Positions 8,851 through 17,286 are shown, counted from the first letter of the stretch. The stretch is DNA of 64,000 bases from DASXYG01 sp036502625 (GCA_036502625.1 DASXYG010000015.1:1-64000), one strand, 5' to 3'. Numbers and translations are program-made. The notes: a model not told the origin generated them from the sequence alone.

Positions 8851-9834
8851 TCACCCGACCCGTACGCGCGGGTCGAGGATCGCGTACAGGACGTCCGATG
8901 CGATCCCGGCGACGAGCACGAGCACCGCGGCCAGGCAGTTGACCGCGGCGACCGCGTTGACGTCGTTCTGGCCGACGGAGTCGACGAACCACTCGCCGAG
9001 GCCGTGCCAGCCGAAGATCTTCTCCGTCAGCGCCGTGCCGACGAGCAGGATGCCGAACGTGTACGTGAAGTAGGTGACGGACGGGATCAGCGCCGTGCGC
9101 AGCGCGTGCCGCAGCAGCGCGGTCCGCCTGCGCAGCCCCTTGGCCCGCGCCGTGCGGACGAAGTCGGCGGCCATGACGTCCAACATGGCGCTGCGCTGGT
9201 AGCGGCTGAACACCGCGATCTGCCCGGCCGCCAGGCTGACCGTCGGGAGCACGAGGTGCTTGAGCCGGTCGCCGAGCTGCGTCCAGAAACCGCCGGACAG
9301 GCCGGCGCTGTACTCGCCGGAGAACTCGAAGATCCGCACGCCCGTGGCGTTGTTGACCTTGATGGCGCCGACCTGGAGCAGCACGCCGAGCACGAACACG
9401 GGGATCGACATGACGACGAACGAGCCGGTCGTGATCACGCGGTCGGCGGCGCCGTACTGCCGCACCGCGCTCAGCGCGCCGAGCAGCACGCCGATGACGC
9501 CGCCGAGCACCATGCCGAGGAGCAGCAGCCGCAGCGTCACGCCGAACCGCCGCGCGACCTCGGCGTTCACCGACTCGCCCTGCCATGTGCGGCCGAAGTC
9601 GCCGCGCAGCACACCGCCGGCCCACCGGACGTACCGCTGCCACAGGGGCGTGCGGTCGTTGAGGTTCAGCTCGGTCAGCCGCGCGTTGACGACCGCCTCG
9701 GGCGGGTGCGCGGCGCGGCCCTCGTAGTTGGCGCGGGGGTGCAGCGCGGACGCCGCGAGCAGGTACGCGAGGCTCGTCGCGACGGCCACCAGGAGCACAT
9801 AGTTCGCCAGGCGCCGAAGCAAGAACATTCCCAC
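8851..9834 (-). CDS. ABC transporter permease, DppB type
   Basis: Protein of 327 residues and first gene of the peptide importer operon. It starts MGMFLLRRLANYVLLV, typical of DppB/OppB, has about six membrane helices and a periplasmic loop after the first helix, and carries the ATPase-contact loop DFVRTARAKGLRRRTALLRH around residue 230. There are 235 bases without a gene upstream of it, shared with the divergent protease gene, where its promoter should lie. The four genes (permease, permease, double ATPase, lipoprotein) make a self-sufficient importer. Confidence 0.93.
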   Translation of the reverse strand: MGMFLLRRLANYVLLVAVATSLAYLLAASALHPRANYEGRAAHPPEAVVNARLTELNLNDRTPLWQRYVRWAGGVLRGDFGRTWQGESVNAEVARRFGVTLRLLLLGMVLGGVIGVLLGALSAVRQYGAADRVITTGSFVVMSIPVFVLGVLLQVGAIKVNNATGVRIFEFSGEYSAGLSGGFWTQLGDRLKHLVLPTVSLAAGQIAVFSRYQRSAMLDVMAADFVRTARAKGLRRRTALLRHALRTALIPSVTYFTYTFGILLVGTALTEKIFGWHGLGEWFVDSVGQNDVNAVAAVNCLAAVLVLVAGIASDVLYAILDPRVRVG

Positions 9835-9973
9835 GCGGTCCCCCCGCCGTCGCGTCGTGCGCCGTACCGCCCACGCGATGCACTACCCAGTGTGATTTAT
9901 ACAGCACGCATTGTGCCGACTCGGCGAGCGCGAAACCCACGCGTTGGTCCGGGCGGCCACCTGCGGCCACGAC

Positions 9974-10000
9974 TTGACGGGGATTGACAGGCGATTGACA
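9974..10000 (+). promoter_or_regulatory. Triple TTGAC repeat upstream of the snapalysin-like gene
   Basis: TTGACG at 9974, TTGACA at 9984 and TTGACA at 9995 recur every 10-11 bases, one helical turn. The last one can serve as a -35 box with TACGCT at 10020-10025 as a poor -10 (spacer 19). The spacing suggests either a direct-repeat binding site or overlapping -35 elements. Function is inferred. Confidence 0.35.
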
Positions 10001-10014
10001 CCGCCGGTGAGCGG

Positions 10015-10662
10015 GTGCCTACGCTGACCGGCGCCCGCATCCCCGCACGGGTACCGCAAGGAGACCGCAATGGCAGATTCCCGCAGACCGCGCCGGTTCC
10101 TGGCCGCGCTCGCCGCCGCGCGCCCCTGCTCACCGCCGCGCTGCTGACCGGCGGCGCCGCCCACGCCGCGCCCGCCGCACCGGCCGCGCCGCACAAGGCC
10201 GCCGTCACCACGCTCAAGTACGACGCGAGCGGCGCCGAGGAGTTCAAGCAGGCCGTCGACGACGCCGCGCAGACCTGGAACGCCAGCGTCGACGACGTGC
10301 ACATCGAGGCCGGCACCCCGGCCGACTTCGTCGTCGTCGCCGACGACGGCTGGCCGCGCACCCAGCCGGACAGCCTCGGCCACGGCGAGATCTGGATGGG
10401 CCGCGAGGCCGTGAACGACGGCTACTACGTGCCGCGCATCGCCACCCACGAGATGGGCCACATCCTCGGCCTGCCGGACAACCGCACGGGCCTGTGCTCG
10501 GACCTCATGTCCGGCCACAGCGCACCGGTCGACTGCAAGAACGACAAGCCGAGCGCCGCCGAGGCCGCGCAGGTCGAGCAGAACTTCGCCAACGGGGAGT
10601 CGTCCGTACGCCCCGGCGTCATGATCCTCGACGCCCCGGCGCACGCCACCGCCGCGCACTGA
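10015..10662 (+). CDS. Snapalysin-like secreted metalloprotease (peptidase family M7), start region disrupted
   Basis: The mature region ends with a zinc site HEMGHILGLPD, the HExxHxxGxxD form in which Asp replaces the usual third ligand; this defines snapalysin, a small extracellular neutral protease of streptomycetes. Two cysteines follow (GLCSDLM and PVDCK), matching its disulfide. A hydrophobic segment with ALLTGGAAHA-AP precedes the mature part. The start is odd. The best ribosome site (AAGGAG at 10058-10063) serves ATG 10070 in another frame, encoding MADSRRPRRFLAALAAA and then stopping at 10145-10147. The coordinates given use the in-frame GTG at 10015. Either one base is missing in the signal sequence, or the GTG is used. 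Confidence 0.75.
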   Translation: MPTLTGARIPARVPQGDRNGRFPQTAPVPGRARRRAPLLTAALLTGGAAHAAPAAPAAPHKAAVTTLKYDASGAEEFKQAVDDAAQTWNASVDDVHIEAGTPADFVVVADDGWPRTQPDSLGHGEIWMGREAVNDGYYVPRIATHEMGHILGLPDNRTGLCSDLMSGHSAPVDCKNDKPSAAEAAQVEQNFANGESSVRPGVMILDAPAHATAAH

Positions 10663-10676
10663 CGGCACGAGCGATA

Positions 10677-10708
10677 CGTACGCCCTCCCGGCGCCGGGAG
10701 GGCGTACG
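10677..10708. terminator. Bidirectional terminator hairpin
   Basis: A perfect 32-base palindrome, CGTACGCCCTCCCGGC and its exact complement, lies between the protease stop and the convergent dapF stop. It can end transcription from both sides. No U-tract follows, as is normal in actinomycetes. Confidence 0.75.
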
Positions 10709-10715
10709 CGCGTTC

Positions 10716-11540
10716 TCAGCCCGCGAGCCACTCCGGGCGCAGCTCGCCCTCGGCGACCAGCACCGCGGGGCCGCGCAGGAAACTCGTCTCCTCGGTGAGC
10801 GTCACCGTGACCGTGCCGCCGAGGACGTCGACGCGCCAGGCGCCGTACGGCTCGCCGGCGGCGCGGGCCGCGGCCACCGCGGCGGCGACCGTGCCGGTGC
10901 CGCACGAACGGGTCTCGCCCGAGCCGCGCTCGTAGACCCGCATCTCCACGTGGCGCGCGCCCAGCGGGCGCAGCAGCTCCAGGTTCGCGCCGTCGGGGAA
11001 CGCGGCGGCGTCGAAGGCCGGCGGGGCGGAGAGGTCGAGGCCGGCCACCGGTTCGGCGACGAGCGCCGCAAGGTGCGGGTTGCCGACGTTCACGACCAGC
11101 CCGTTATAGGAGCGCCCGGCCATCGCCGCGGTGCTCGCGCCGTACGTGCGCGGCGCGCCCATGTCGACGCTGACGTCGCCCTCGGGGTGGAGCGTGACGT
11201 CGCGGATGCCCGCACGGGTGGCCAGCGCGAACGCGCCGCCGGGCGCGACACGGCCGGTCTCGGCGAGGTAGCGGGCGAAGACGCGCACGCCGTTCCCGCA
11301 CATCTCCGCGACGCTGCCGTCGGCGTTGCGGTAGTCCATGAACCACTCGGCGCGGTCGGCCATCCCGGCCGCCTCCGGCACGGCTTTCGCCGGGACGGCC
11401 CGCAGCACGCCGTCGGCGCCGATGCCGGCCCGCCGGTCGCACAGCCGCCGCACGAGCCCGGCCGTGAGGTCGAGCGTGGCGTCGGGGTCGGGGATGACCA
11501 CGAAGTCGTTCTCCGTGCCGTGCCCCTTCAGGAACCGCAT
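10716..11540 (-). CDS. dapF: Diaminopimelate epimerase
   Basis: Protein of 274 residues that converts LL- to meso-diaminopimelate, the cross-linking residue of actinomycete peptidoglycan and precursor of lysine. Both catalytic cysteines are present: Cys81 in EMCGNGVR and Cys213 in RSCGTGT. N-terminal FLKGHGTENDF and the GADG motif near residue 41 also match the family. I chose the ATG at 11538-11540 (MRFLKGHG). In many actinobacteria dapF directly follows miaA; here an NmrA-like gene on the other strand separates them. Confidence 0.97.
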   Translation of the reverse strand: MRFLKGHGTENDFVVIPDPDATLDLTAGLVRRLCDRRAGIGADGVLRAVPAKAVPEAAGMADRAEWFMDYRNADGSVAEMCGNGVRVFARYLAETGRVAPGGAFALATRAGIRDVTLHPEGDVSVDMGAPRTYGASTAAMAGRSYNGLVVNVGNPHLAALVAEPVAGLDLSAPPAFDAAAFPDGANLELLRPLGARHVEMRVYERGSGETRSCGTGTVAAAVAAARAAGEPYGAWRVDVLGGTVTVTLTEETSFLRGPAVLVAEGELRPEWLAG

Positions 11541-11645
11541 GACCAGCAAGCCTATCCGGCCGCCTGGGTCGATTCGGCAGGTCGCGATCACCAGTGAAGA
11601 ATGGTGATCCGGGGCCGCACCGCATCTTCCGAACGGGGAGCAACC

Positions 11646-12479
11646 ATGACCATTCTCGTGACGGGCGCCACGGGCAACGTGGGCCGCAATATCGTCGCAA
11701 GCCTGCTGGACGCCGGGCAGTCCGTACGCGCGCTGACGCGCCGCCCGGAGACCGCGGACCTGCCCGCGGGCGCCGAGGTCGCCGCCGGTGACCTGGACCG
11801 GGCGGACACCCTGACCTCCGACCTGTTCAAGGACGTCGACCGGATGTACCTCTTCCCCACCGCCGAGCCGCAGGCGGTGCTGTCGCTGGCGACCGGGGCG
11901 GGCGTCCGCCGCGTGGTCACGCTGTCGGCGCTGGCAGTGCTGATGGGCGAGGGCAACGCGATCGGCGACCGCCACGCCGTGGTCGAGCGCGCCGCGGAGG
12001 CCTCCGGCGTGGAGTGGACCCACCTGCGCCCGGGGCCGTTCTCCGCGAACGCCCTCTGGCAGTGGGCCGCGATGATCCGCGCCGAGGGCGTCGTCCGCGC
12101 CCCGTACGGCCGCTCCCACCAGGCGCCCATCCACGAGGCCGACATCGCCGACGTCGCGGTGGCCGCGCTGCTGGAGGACGGCCACGCCGGGCAGGCGTAC
12201 GCGCTGTCCGGCCCTGAGTCGCTGACGCAGATCGAGCGGGTCGCGGCGCTGGCCGAGGCGGCCGGGCGCCAGATCCGCTTCGAGGAGCAGACCCGCGAGC
12301 AGGCGCTCGCCGTGATGCTGGAGCAGATGCCCGAGCCCGCGGCCGAGATGCTGCTGACCTTCATGGCCGGATCCGTCGACCAGCCGGCGACGATCTTCCC
12401 GGCGTACGAGCAGGTCATCGGCCACCCCGGCCGGGCCTTCGCGCAGTGGGCCGCCGAGCACGCCGACGCGTTCCGCTGA
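11646..12479 (+). CDS. NmrA-like NAD(P)-binding reductase
   Basis: Protein of 277 residues with an N-terminal Rossmann motif TILVTGATGNVGRNIV and a basic loop RALTRRPE that favours NADPH. It lacks the YxxxK pair of classical short-chain dehydrogenases, which fits the NmrA/HSCARG and azoreductase-like atypical group, often redox sensors or quinone/azo reductases. A good ribosome site (GGGGAG, 11634-11639) precedes the ATG. The gene lies opposite to and between dapF and miaA, so it looks like an insertion into that pair. Substrate unknown. Confidence 0.82.
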   Translation: MTILVTGATGNVGRNIVASLLDAGQSVRALTRRPETADLPAGAEVAAGDLDRADTLTSDLFKDVDRMYLFPTAEPQAVLSLATGAGVRRVVTLSALAVLMGEGNAIGDRHAVVERAAEASGVEWTHLRPGPFSANALWQWAAMIRAEGVVRAPYGRSHQAPIHEADIADVAVAALLEDGHAGQAYALSGPESLTQIERVAALAEAAGRQIRFEEQTREQALAVMLEQMPEPAAEMLLTFMAGSVDQPATIFPAYEQVIGHPGRAFAQWAAEHADAFR

Positions 12480-12480
12480 G

Positions 12481-13386
12481 TCAGCGGCGCACGAGCGCGA
12501 CGGCACTGCCCAGCGGGTCGGGATCGGAGTGGTCGAGCCAGCGCACGCGGGGGTCGCGGCGGAACCACGACTCCTGGCGGCGGGCGAACCTCCGGGTGGC
12601 GCGCGCGGTCTCCGCGCGCGCCTGCTCGTCGGTCCAGTCGCCGTCGAGGTGGCGCAGCACCTGCGCGTAGCCGAGCGCGCGCGACGCGGTGCGCCCGGCG
12701 CGCAGGCCGCGGCCGGCGAGCCCGCGCACCTCCTCGACCAGGCCGCCGGCCCACATGCGGCCCACGCGCCGGTCGATGCGGTCGTCGAGCACCGGCCGCG
12801 GCACCCGTACGCCGACCTGCACGGCGTCGTAGACGTACGTGTAGCCCGGCATCGTGGCGCTGAACGGGCGGCCGGTCAGCTCGATGACCTCGAGCGCGCG
12901 CACGATGCGGCGGCCGTTGCCGGGCAGGATCGCGGCCGCGGCGGCCGGGTCGGCGGCGGCGAGCCGTGCGTACAACGGTTCCGCGCCCGCCTCGGCGAGC
13001 TCGGCCTCAAGCCGGGCGCGCACGGCCGGGTCGGTGCCGGGGAACTCCAGCGGGTCGAGCACCGCGCGGACGTACAGCCCGGACCCGCCGACCAGGATCG
13101 GCACGACGCCGCGCCCGCGCAGGTCGTCGATCAGCCCGCGGGCGAGCCGCTGGTACTCCGCGACGGACGCCTCGCGCGTGACGTCCCAGATGTCCAGCAG
13201 GTGGTGCGGAACACCGCGCCGCTCGGCGACGGTGAGCTTGGCGGTGCCGACGTCCATCCCGGCGTAGAGCTGCATGGAATCGGCGTTGACGACCTCGCCG
13301 CCGACCGCCCGCGCGAGCCCCACGGCGAGGTCGGATTTGCCCGCCGCCGTCGCGCCCACCACCGCCACGACAGGTGTCCCGCCCAT
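12481..13386 (-). CDS. miaA: tRNA dimethylallyltransferase
   Basis: Protein of 301 residues that puts a dimethylallyl group on A37 of tRNAs reading UNN codons. It has the P-loop GATAAGKSDLAV at about residue 12, the DSMQLYAGMD motif, GGSGLYVRAVLDPL, and FARRQESWFRRD near the C-terminus. The ATG at 13384-13386 follows GAGGAG. Its product is the substrate of MiaB, encoded at 14859-16340. The stop sits one base from the stop of the convergent NmrA-like gene. Confidence 0.96.
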   Translation of the reverse strand: MGGTPVVAVVGATAAGKSDLAVGLARAVGGEVVNADSMQLYAGMDVGTAKLTVAERRGVPHHLLDIWDVTREASVAEYQRLARGLIDDLRGRGVVPILVGGSGLYVRAVLDPLEFPGTDPAVRARLEAELAEAGAEPLYARLAAADPAAAAAILPGNGRRIVRALEVIELTGRPFSATMPGYTYVYDAVQVGVRVPRPVLDDRIDRRVGRMWAGGLVEEVRGLAGRGLRAGRTASRALGYAQVLRHLDGDWTDEQARAETARATRRFARRQESWFRRDPRVRWLDHSDPDPLGSAVALVRR

Positions 13387-13496
13387 GGTCTCCTCGCGTC
13401 CGTCTTGCGTGTTTCCGCTTGTAGTGCAGGGTATGGCTATCCGCGGCATAACCGGGTCACCCGGTACGAGCCGACGAGATATCGGGGGAGATAGCC

Positions 13497-13706
13497 ATGC
13501 CCGACTTCAACGAGATGATCGGCAAGGCCAAGGACAAACTGTCGGAGAACTCGGACAAGGTCAGCGAAGGGCTGGACAAGGCCAAGGACTTCATCAACGA
13601 GAAGACCGACGGCAAGTACAGCGACCAGCTCGACAAGGGCTCGGAGAAGGCGCAGGGCTTCCTCGACGACTCCGGCTCCGACCGCGGCGACGACCGGCAG
13701 AACTGA
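13497..13706 (+). CDS. MT0933-like antitoxin family small protein
   Basis: A 69-residue, highly charged, Lys/Asp-rich protein starting MPDFNEMIGKAKDKLSEN, with repeated KAKD..NEKTDGKYSDQLDK patterns that predict a long helix. This matches the MT0933/Rv0909-like antitoxin family (PF14013) of actinobacteria, whose antitoxin role comes mainly from mycobacterial TA predictions. No toxin of the usual SRPBCC-type partner lies next to it. GGGGGAG precedes the ATG. A CsbD-like stress protein is the main alternative reading. Confidence 0.75.
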   Translation: MPDFNEMIGKAKDKLSENSDKVSEGLDKAKDFINEKTDGKYSDQLDKGSEKAQGFLDDSGSDRGDDRQN

Positions 13707-13746
13707 CGGCTCGGTCACCGGACGGCCGGAAGAGAGGTTAGCGATC

Positions 13747-13905
13747 ATGCTCGATTTCGAGCAGTGGGCCGACCAGGCCATCAGCATCGTCTCCGGTGAC
13801 GCACCACCGGCGTCCCCCGGCCGCGACGGACCGGCAGCCGTGCCGTCCGCCGGAACCGAGGCCCCGCACCCGGCGGACGAGTCACCGCCGGACCGGGATC
13901 ACTGA
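13747..13905 (+). CDS. Small hypothetical protein, 52 residues
   Basis: A short frame beginning MLDFEQWADQAISIVSGDAPP after a purine-rich AGAGAGG, 40 bases downstream of the antitoxin-like gene, so probably in the same transcript. The first 18 residues look like an amphipathic helix; the rest is Pro/Ala/Asp-rich and disordered. It ends just before a strong terminator, which supports it being the last gene of a two-gene unit. Unrecognised. Confidence 0.45.
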   Translation: MLDFEQWADQAISIVSGDAPPASPGRDGPAAVPSAGTEAPHPADESPPDRDH

Positions 13906-13916
13906 AGAAATTCCGC

Positions 13917-13944
13917 GGACCCGCAGGCCACCGCCTGCGGGTCC
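13917..13944. terminator. Bidirectional terminator
   Basis: Perfect 11-bp stem GGACCCGCAGG / CCTGCGGGTCC with a 6-base loop, lying between the small plus-strand gene and the convergent DUF574 methyltransferase. Confidence 0.75.
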
Positions 13945-13954
13945 GTTCGCGCGC

Positions 13955-14812
13955 TCAGCCGACGTAGCCGACGCCGCCGAAGTTCCACGCCGCCGAACGC
14001 GACCGCGGTGTGCCGGGTTCGGGGCGCCACTCGGGGCAGTACACCAGGCCGGGCTCGACCAGCTCCATGCCGTCGAACAGCCGCGTCACCTGCGTACGGT
14101 CGCGGAAGACGAACGGCGCGGACGACCGGGCGTAGACCGCCTCCATCTTGCGCCAGGCGGCCTCCGGCATGTCCTGCCGCGATGCGTGCGCGAGCACGAC
14201 GTAGCTGCCCTTCGGGAGGTACGCGCGGTAGCGGGCGAGCAGGTCGTACGGGTCGGCGTCCTCGGTGATGAAGTGCAGGACCGCGACCAGGATCAGCCCG
14301 ACCGGCTTCTCGAGGTCGATGATCTCGTGCAGCACCGGGTTCTCGAAGATCGACTCCGGATCGCGCAGGTCGGCGTCGAGGTAGCGGGTCTCCCCCTCGG
14401 CGCTGCTCGTGAGCAGGGCGCGGGCGTGGGCCAGCACGATCGGGTCGTTGTCGGCGTAGACGATGCGCGCGGCCGGGTTCACGCCCTGCGCGATCTCGTG
14501 CACGTTGCCCTGTGTGGGCAGGCCGGCGCCGATGTCGACGAACTGGGTGATCCCCTTGGCGGCCAGGTAGCGGACCGCGCGCTGCATCATCCCCCGGTTG
14601 TCCCGCGCGATCTCCGGGAGGTCCGGGATCTGCGTGTAGATCTCCTCGGCGGCGACGCGGTCTGACTCGAAGTTGTCCTTGCCGCCGAGGTAGTAGTCGT
14701 ACATTCGCGCCGGGCTCGGCTTCGCCGGGTCGACCTCGGCATGCCCGGAGGCGACACCGAGCCGTTCCGGGTCGACCGGGCGGAACGGCGTGTCGCGGGG
14801 GGATTCGCTCAC
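13955..14812 (-). CDS. SAM-dependent methyltransferase, DUF574 family
   Basis: Protein of about 285 residues matching the actinomycete-specific Methyltransf_19/DUF574 family (PF04672): PSPARMYDYYLGGKDNFESD near the N-terminus, the SAM-binding FVDIGAGLPTQGNVHEIA, and YADNDPIVLAHARALL. Family members occur in many copies per genome and their substrates are largely unknown. I used the GTG at 14810-14812 (MSESPRD); an upstream GTG at 14848 would overlap the miaB region and adds unlikely residues. It lies 46 bases after miaB on the same strand. Confidence 0.88.
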   Translation of the reverse strand: MSESPRDTPFRPVDPERLGVASGHAEVDPAKPSPARMYDYYLGGKDNFESDRVAAEEIYTQIPDLPEIARDNRGMMQRAVRYLAAKGITQFVDIGAGLPTQGNVHEIAQGVNPAARIVYADNDPIVLAHARALLTSSAEGETRYLDADLRDPESIFENPVLHEIIDLEKPVGLILVAVLHFITEDADPYDLLARYRAYLPKGSYVVLAHASRQDMPEAAWRKMEAVYARSSAPFVFRDRTQVTRLFDGMELVEPGLVYCPEWRPEPGTPRSRSAAWNFGGVGYVG

Positions 14813-14858
14813 TCGCGCAATGTATCGGCCGAACGGGGTTCGCGTCACCGCGACGCGA

Positions 14859-16340
14859 TCACGCGCCGCCGCTCGGCGCGCCGATGCCGGGCATGCCGAG
14901 CAGCACGCCGCCCGCGGCCGCGGGCGCCTCGGTGCGCGCCTGCCAGGCGTCGCCCGCGCGGGTGCGGCGCACCCCGCGGACGGGCGCGTCGGCCACCAGG
15001 TGGTGCGGCGCGCCGTACGTGATCTCGACCGTCGCCATGTCGCCGGGACGCGGGCGGTCGCCGGACTCCGGCGGGCGGAAATGGACGAGCCGGTTGTCCG
15101 GCGCGCGGCCGGACAGGCGGTGCGTGGCGTCGTCCTTGCGGCCCTCGCCCTCGGCGACGAGGACGTCGAGCACGCGGCCCTCCTGCGCGCGGTTCTCCGA
15201 CCAGGAGATCTCCTCCTGCAGCGCGACGAGGCGCTCGTAGCGCTCCTGGACGACCGCCTTCGGCACCTGGGCGTCCATCTCGGCGGCGGGTGTGCCCGGC
15301 CGCTTGGAGTACTGGAACGTGAACGCCTGCGCGAACCGCGCCTCGCGGACCACGTGGAGCGTCTGCTCGAAGTCGGCGTCGGTCTCGCCGGGGAAGCCGA
15401 CGATGATGTCGGTGGAGATCGCGGCGTCGGGCATCGCCGCGCGGACGCGGTCGATGATGCCGAGGTAGCGCTCCTGGCGGTACGAACGGCGCATCGCGCG
15501 CAGCACGGAGTCCGAACCCGACTGCAGCGGCATGTGCAACTGGTGCATGACGTTCGGCGTCTCGGCCATGGCGGCGATCACGTCGTCGGTGAAGTCGCGC
15601 GGGTGCGGCGAGGTGAACCGGACGCGCTCCAGCCCGTCGACCTCCCCGCAGGCGCGCAGCAGCTTCGCGAACGCGCCGCGGTCGCCGAACTCCACGCCGT
15701 ACGCGTTGACGTTCTGGCCGAGCAGCGTCACCTCGAGCGCGCCCTCGGCCACCAGCGCGCGGATCTCGGCGAGGACGTCGCCGGGACGGCGGTCCTTCTC
15801 CTTGCCGCGCAGCGCCGGGACGATGCAGAACGTGCAGGTGTTGTTGCAGCCGACGGAGACGGCGACCCACGCGGCGTACGGCGACTCGCGGCGGGTGGGC
15901 AGCGTGGACGGGAACGTCTCAAGCGACTCCGCGATCTCGACCTGCGCCTCGTCGGCGACCCGCGCGCGTTCCAGCAGCGTGGGCAGCGCGCCGACGTTGT
16001 GCGTGCCGAACACGACGTCGACCCACGGGGCGCGGCGGACGATCTCGCCGCGGTCCTTCTGCGCGAGGCATCCGCCGACGGCGATCTGCATGCCGGGGTG
16101 GCCCTGCTTCACCGGGCGGAGGTGGCCGAGGTTGCCGTACAGCCGGTTGTCGGCGTTCTCCCGTACGGCGCACGTGTTGAACACGACCACGTCGGGCTCG
16201 GTGTCGTCCGCGGCGCGCACGTAGCCGGCCTGTTCGAGCAGGCCGGACAGGCGCTCGGAGTCGTGCACGTTCATCTGGCACCCGTACGTCCGCACCTCGT
16301 ACGTGCGGGGGGCGCTGCTGGTCTCCTGCTGTACCGTCAT
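14859..16340 (-). CDS. miaB: tRNA-2-methylthio-N6-dimethylallyladenosine synthase
   Basis: Protein of 493 residues: a radical SAM methylthiotransferase that adds the 2-methylthio group to the A37 base made by MiaA. Three N-terminal cluster cysteines are visible (TYGCQMN, FNTCAVREN, GGCLAQK), followed by the radical SAM motif CNNTCTFC near residue 165, LLGQNVNAYG, and a C-terminal TRAM domain (about 385-455). A Gly/Ala-rich tail of about 35 residues follows. Start MTVQQETSSAPRTYEVRTYGCQ at 16340. Paired by function with miaA 1.5 kb away. Confidence 0.97.
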   Translation of the reverse strand: MTVQQETSSAPRTYEVRTYGCQMNVHDSERLSGLLEQAGYVRAADDTEPDVVVFNTCAVRENADNRLYGNLGHLRPVKQGHPGMQIAVGGCLAQKDRGEIVRRAPWVDVVFGTHNVGALPTLLERARVADEAQVEIAESLETFPSTLPTRRESPYAAWVAVSVGCNNTCTFCIVPALRGKEKDRRPGDVLAEIRALVAEGALEVTLLGQNVNAYGVEFGDRGAFAKLLRACGEVDGLERVRFTSPHPRDFTDDVIAAMAETPNVMHQLHMPLQSGSDSVLRAMRRSYRQERYLGIIDRVRAAMPDAAISTDIIVGFPGETDADFEQTLHVVREARFAQAFTFQYSKRPGTPAAEMDAQVPKAVVQERYERLVALQEEISWSENRAQEGRVLDVLVAEGEGRKDDATHRLSGRAPDNRLVHFRPPESGDRPRPGDMATVEITYGAPHHLVADAPVRGVRRTRAGDAWQARTEAPAAAGGVLLGMPGIGAPSGGA

Positions 16341-16433
16341 CTCGCCATCGAGGGTAGCCGTCTCCCGGGCGTAACCGGATCGGTACGCGGTCTTACGTGT
16401 CCATCCGGCAAAGAAGGCTTAAAGTGTCGCAGC

Positions 16434-17216
16434 ATGACGGCGACCGACAACACCGCCGGCGCTGCCACGCCCGACGGCGAGCACGACCTCGTCGTCCTGG
16501 CAGGCGTCAACAAGCATTTCGGCGACCTCCACGTGCTGCGCGACATCAATCTCACCGTCCAGCGCGGCGAGGTCGTCGTGGTACTCGGCCCGTCCGGCTC
16601 GGGGAAGTCCACCCTGTGCCGGGCGATCAACCGCCTCGAGACGGTCGACAACGGCACCATCACGCTCGACGCCAAGCCGCTGCCCTCGGAAGGACGCGAG
16701 CTGGCTCAGCTACGGGCCGACGTCGGCATGGTCTTCCAGGCGTTCAACCTGTTCGCCCACAAGACGGTGATCCAGAACGTCACGCTCGGCCCGATCCGCG
16801 TCCGCCGGACCGGCAAGGCCGACGCCGAGAAGCGCGCCATGGAGTTGCTCGACCGCGTCGGCATCGCCGACCAGGCGCACAAGTACCCGGCGCAGTTGTC
16901 CGGCGGGCAGCAGCAGCGGGTCGCGATCGCGCGCGCCCTGGCCATGCGCCCGAAGCTGATCCTCTTCGACGAACCGACCTCCGCCCTCGACCCCGAGATG
17001 GTGCAGGAGGTCCTCGACGTCATGCTCGACCTCGCGAGCGAGGGCATGACGATGATCGTGGTCAGCCACGAGATGGGCTTCGCCCGGCGGGCGGCCAACC
17101 GCGTGGTGTTCATGGCCGACGGCGAGATCGTCGAACAGAACACGCCGGACGAGTTCTTCACCAATCCGCGCAGCGAGCGCGCGCGCGACTTCCTTTCCAA
17201 GATCCTCAGTCACTGA
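16434..17216 (+). CDS. gluA: Glutamate/amino-acid ABC transporter ATPase
   Basis: Protein of 260 residues. Walker A GPSGSGKS is at residues 52-59; QAFNLFAHKTV, LSGGQQQRVAIARALA, LILFDEPTSALDPEM and VSHEM follow in order. This is the polar amino-acid group (GluA/GlnQ). It leads a gluABCD operon with binding protein and two permeases. A TAAAGT at 16420-16425 close to the ATG looks like a -10 box, which would make the message nearly leaderless; no good ribosome site is seen. Confidence 0.94.
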   Translation: MTATDNTAGAATPDGEHDLVVLAGVNKHFGDLHVLRDINLTVQRGEVVVVLGPSGSGKSTLCRAINRLETVDNGTITLDAKPLPSEGRELAQLRADVGMVFQAFNLFAHKTVIQNVTLGPIRVRRTGKADAEKRAMELLDRVGIADQAHKYPAQLSGGQQQRVAIARALAMRPKLILFDEPTSALDPEMVQEVLDVMLDLASEGMTMIVVSHEMGFARRAANRVVFMADGEIVEQNTPDEFFTNPRSERARDFLSKILSH

Positions 17217-17286
17217 CCACCGTCACTGACGTCGTGTGAGCCGGTGGGCGGCCGACCCGTCCACCCTGGAGAGCAGAGGTATCCGG

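Noticed and set aside
10716..12506. A single long minus-strand protein spanning dapF and beyond
   Set aside because: Only 10716-11540 is DapF; the rest lies antisense to the NmrA-like gene.
14859..16340. Possible duplicate rimO or miaB (two methylthiotransferases in the window)
   Set aside because: Signature residues differ: one has MiaB-type TYGCQMN, the other RimO-type GFIEAAKQES, so they are distinct enzymes.
14790..16433. Plus-strand frame joined in phase to the gluA gene
   Set aside because: The upstream part is antisense to miaB. The ATPase homology begins only at 16434.
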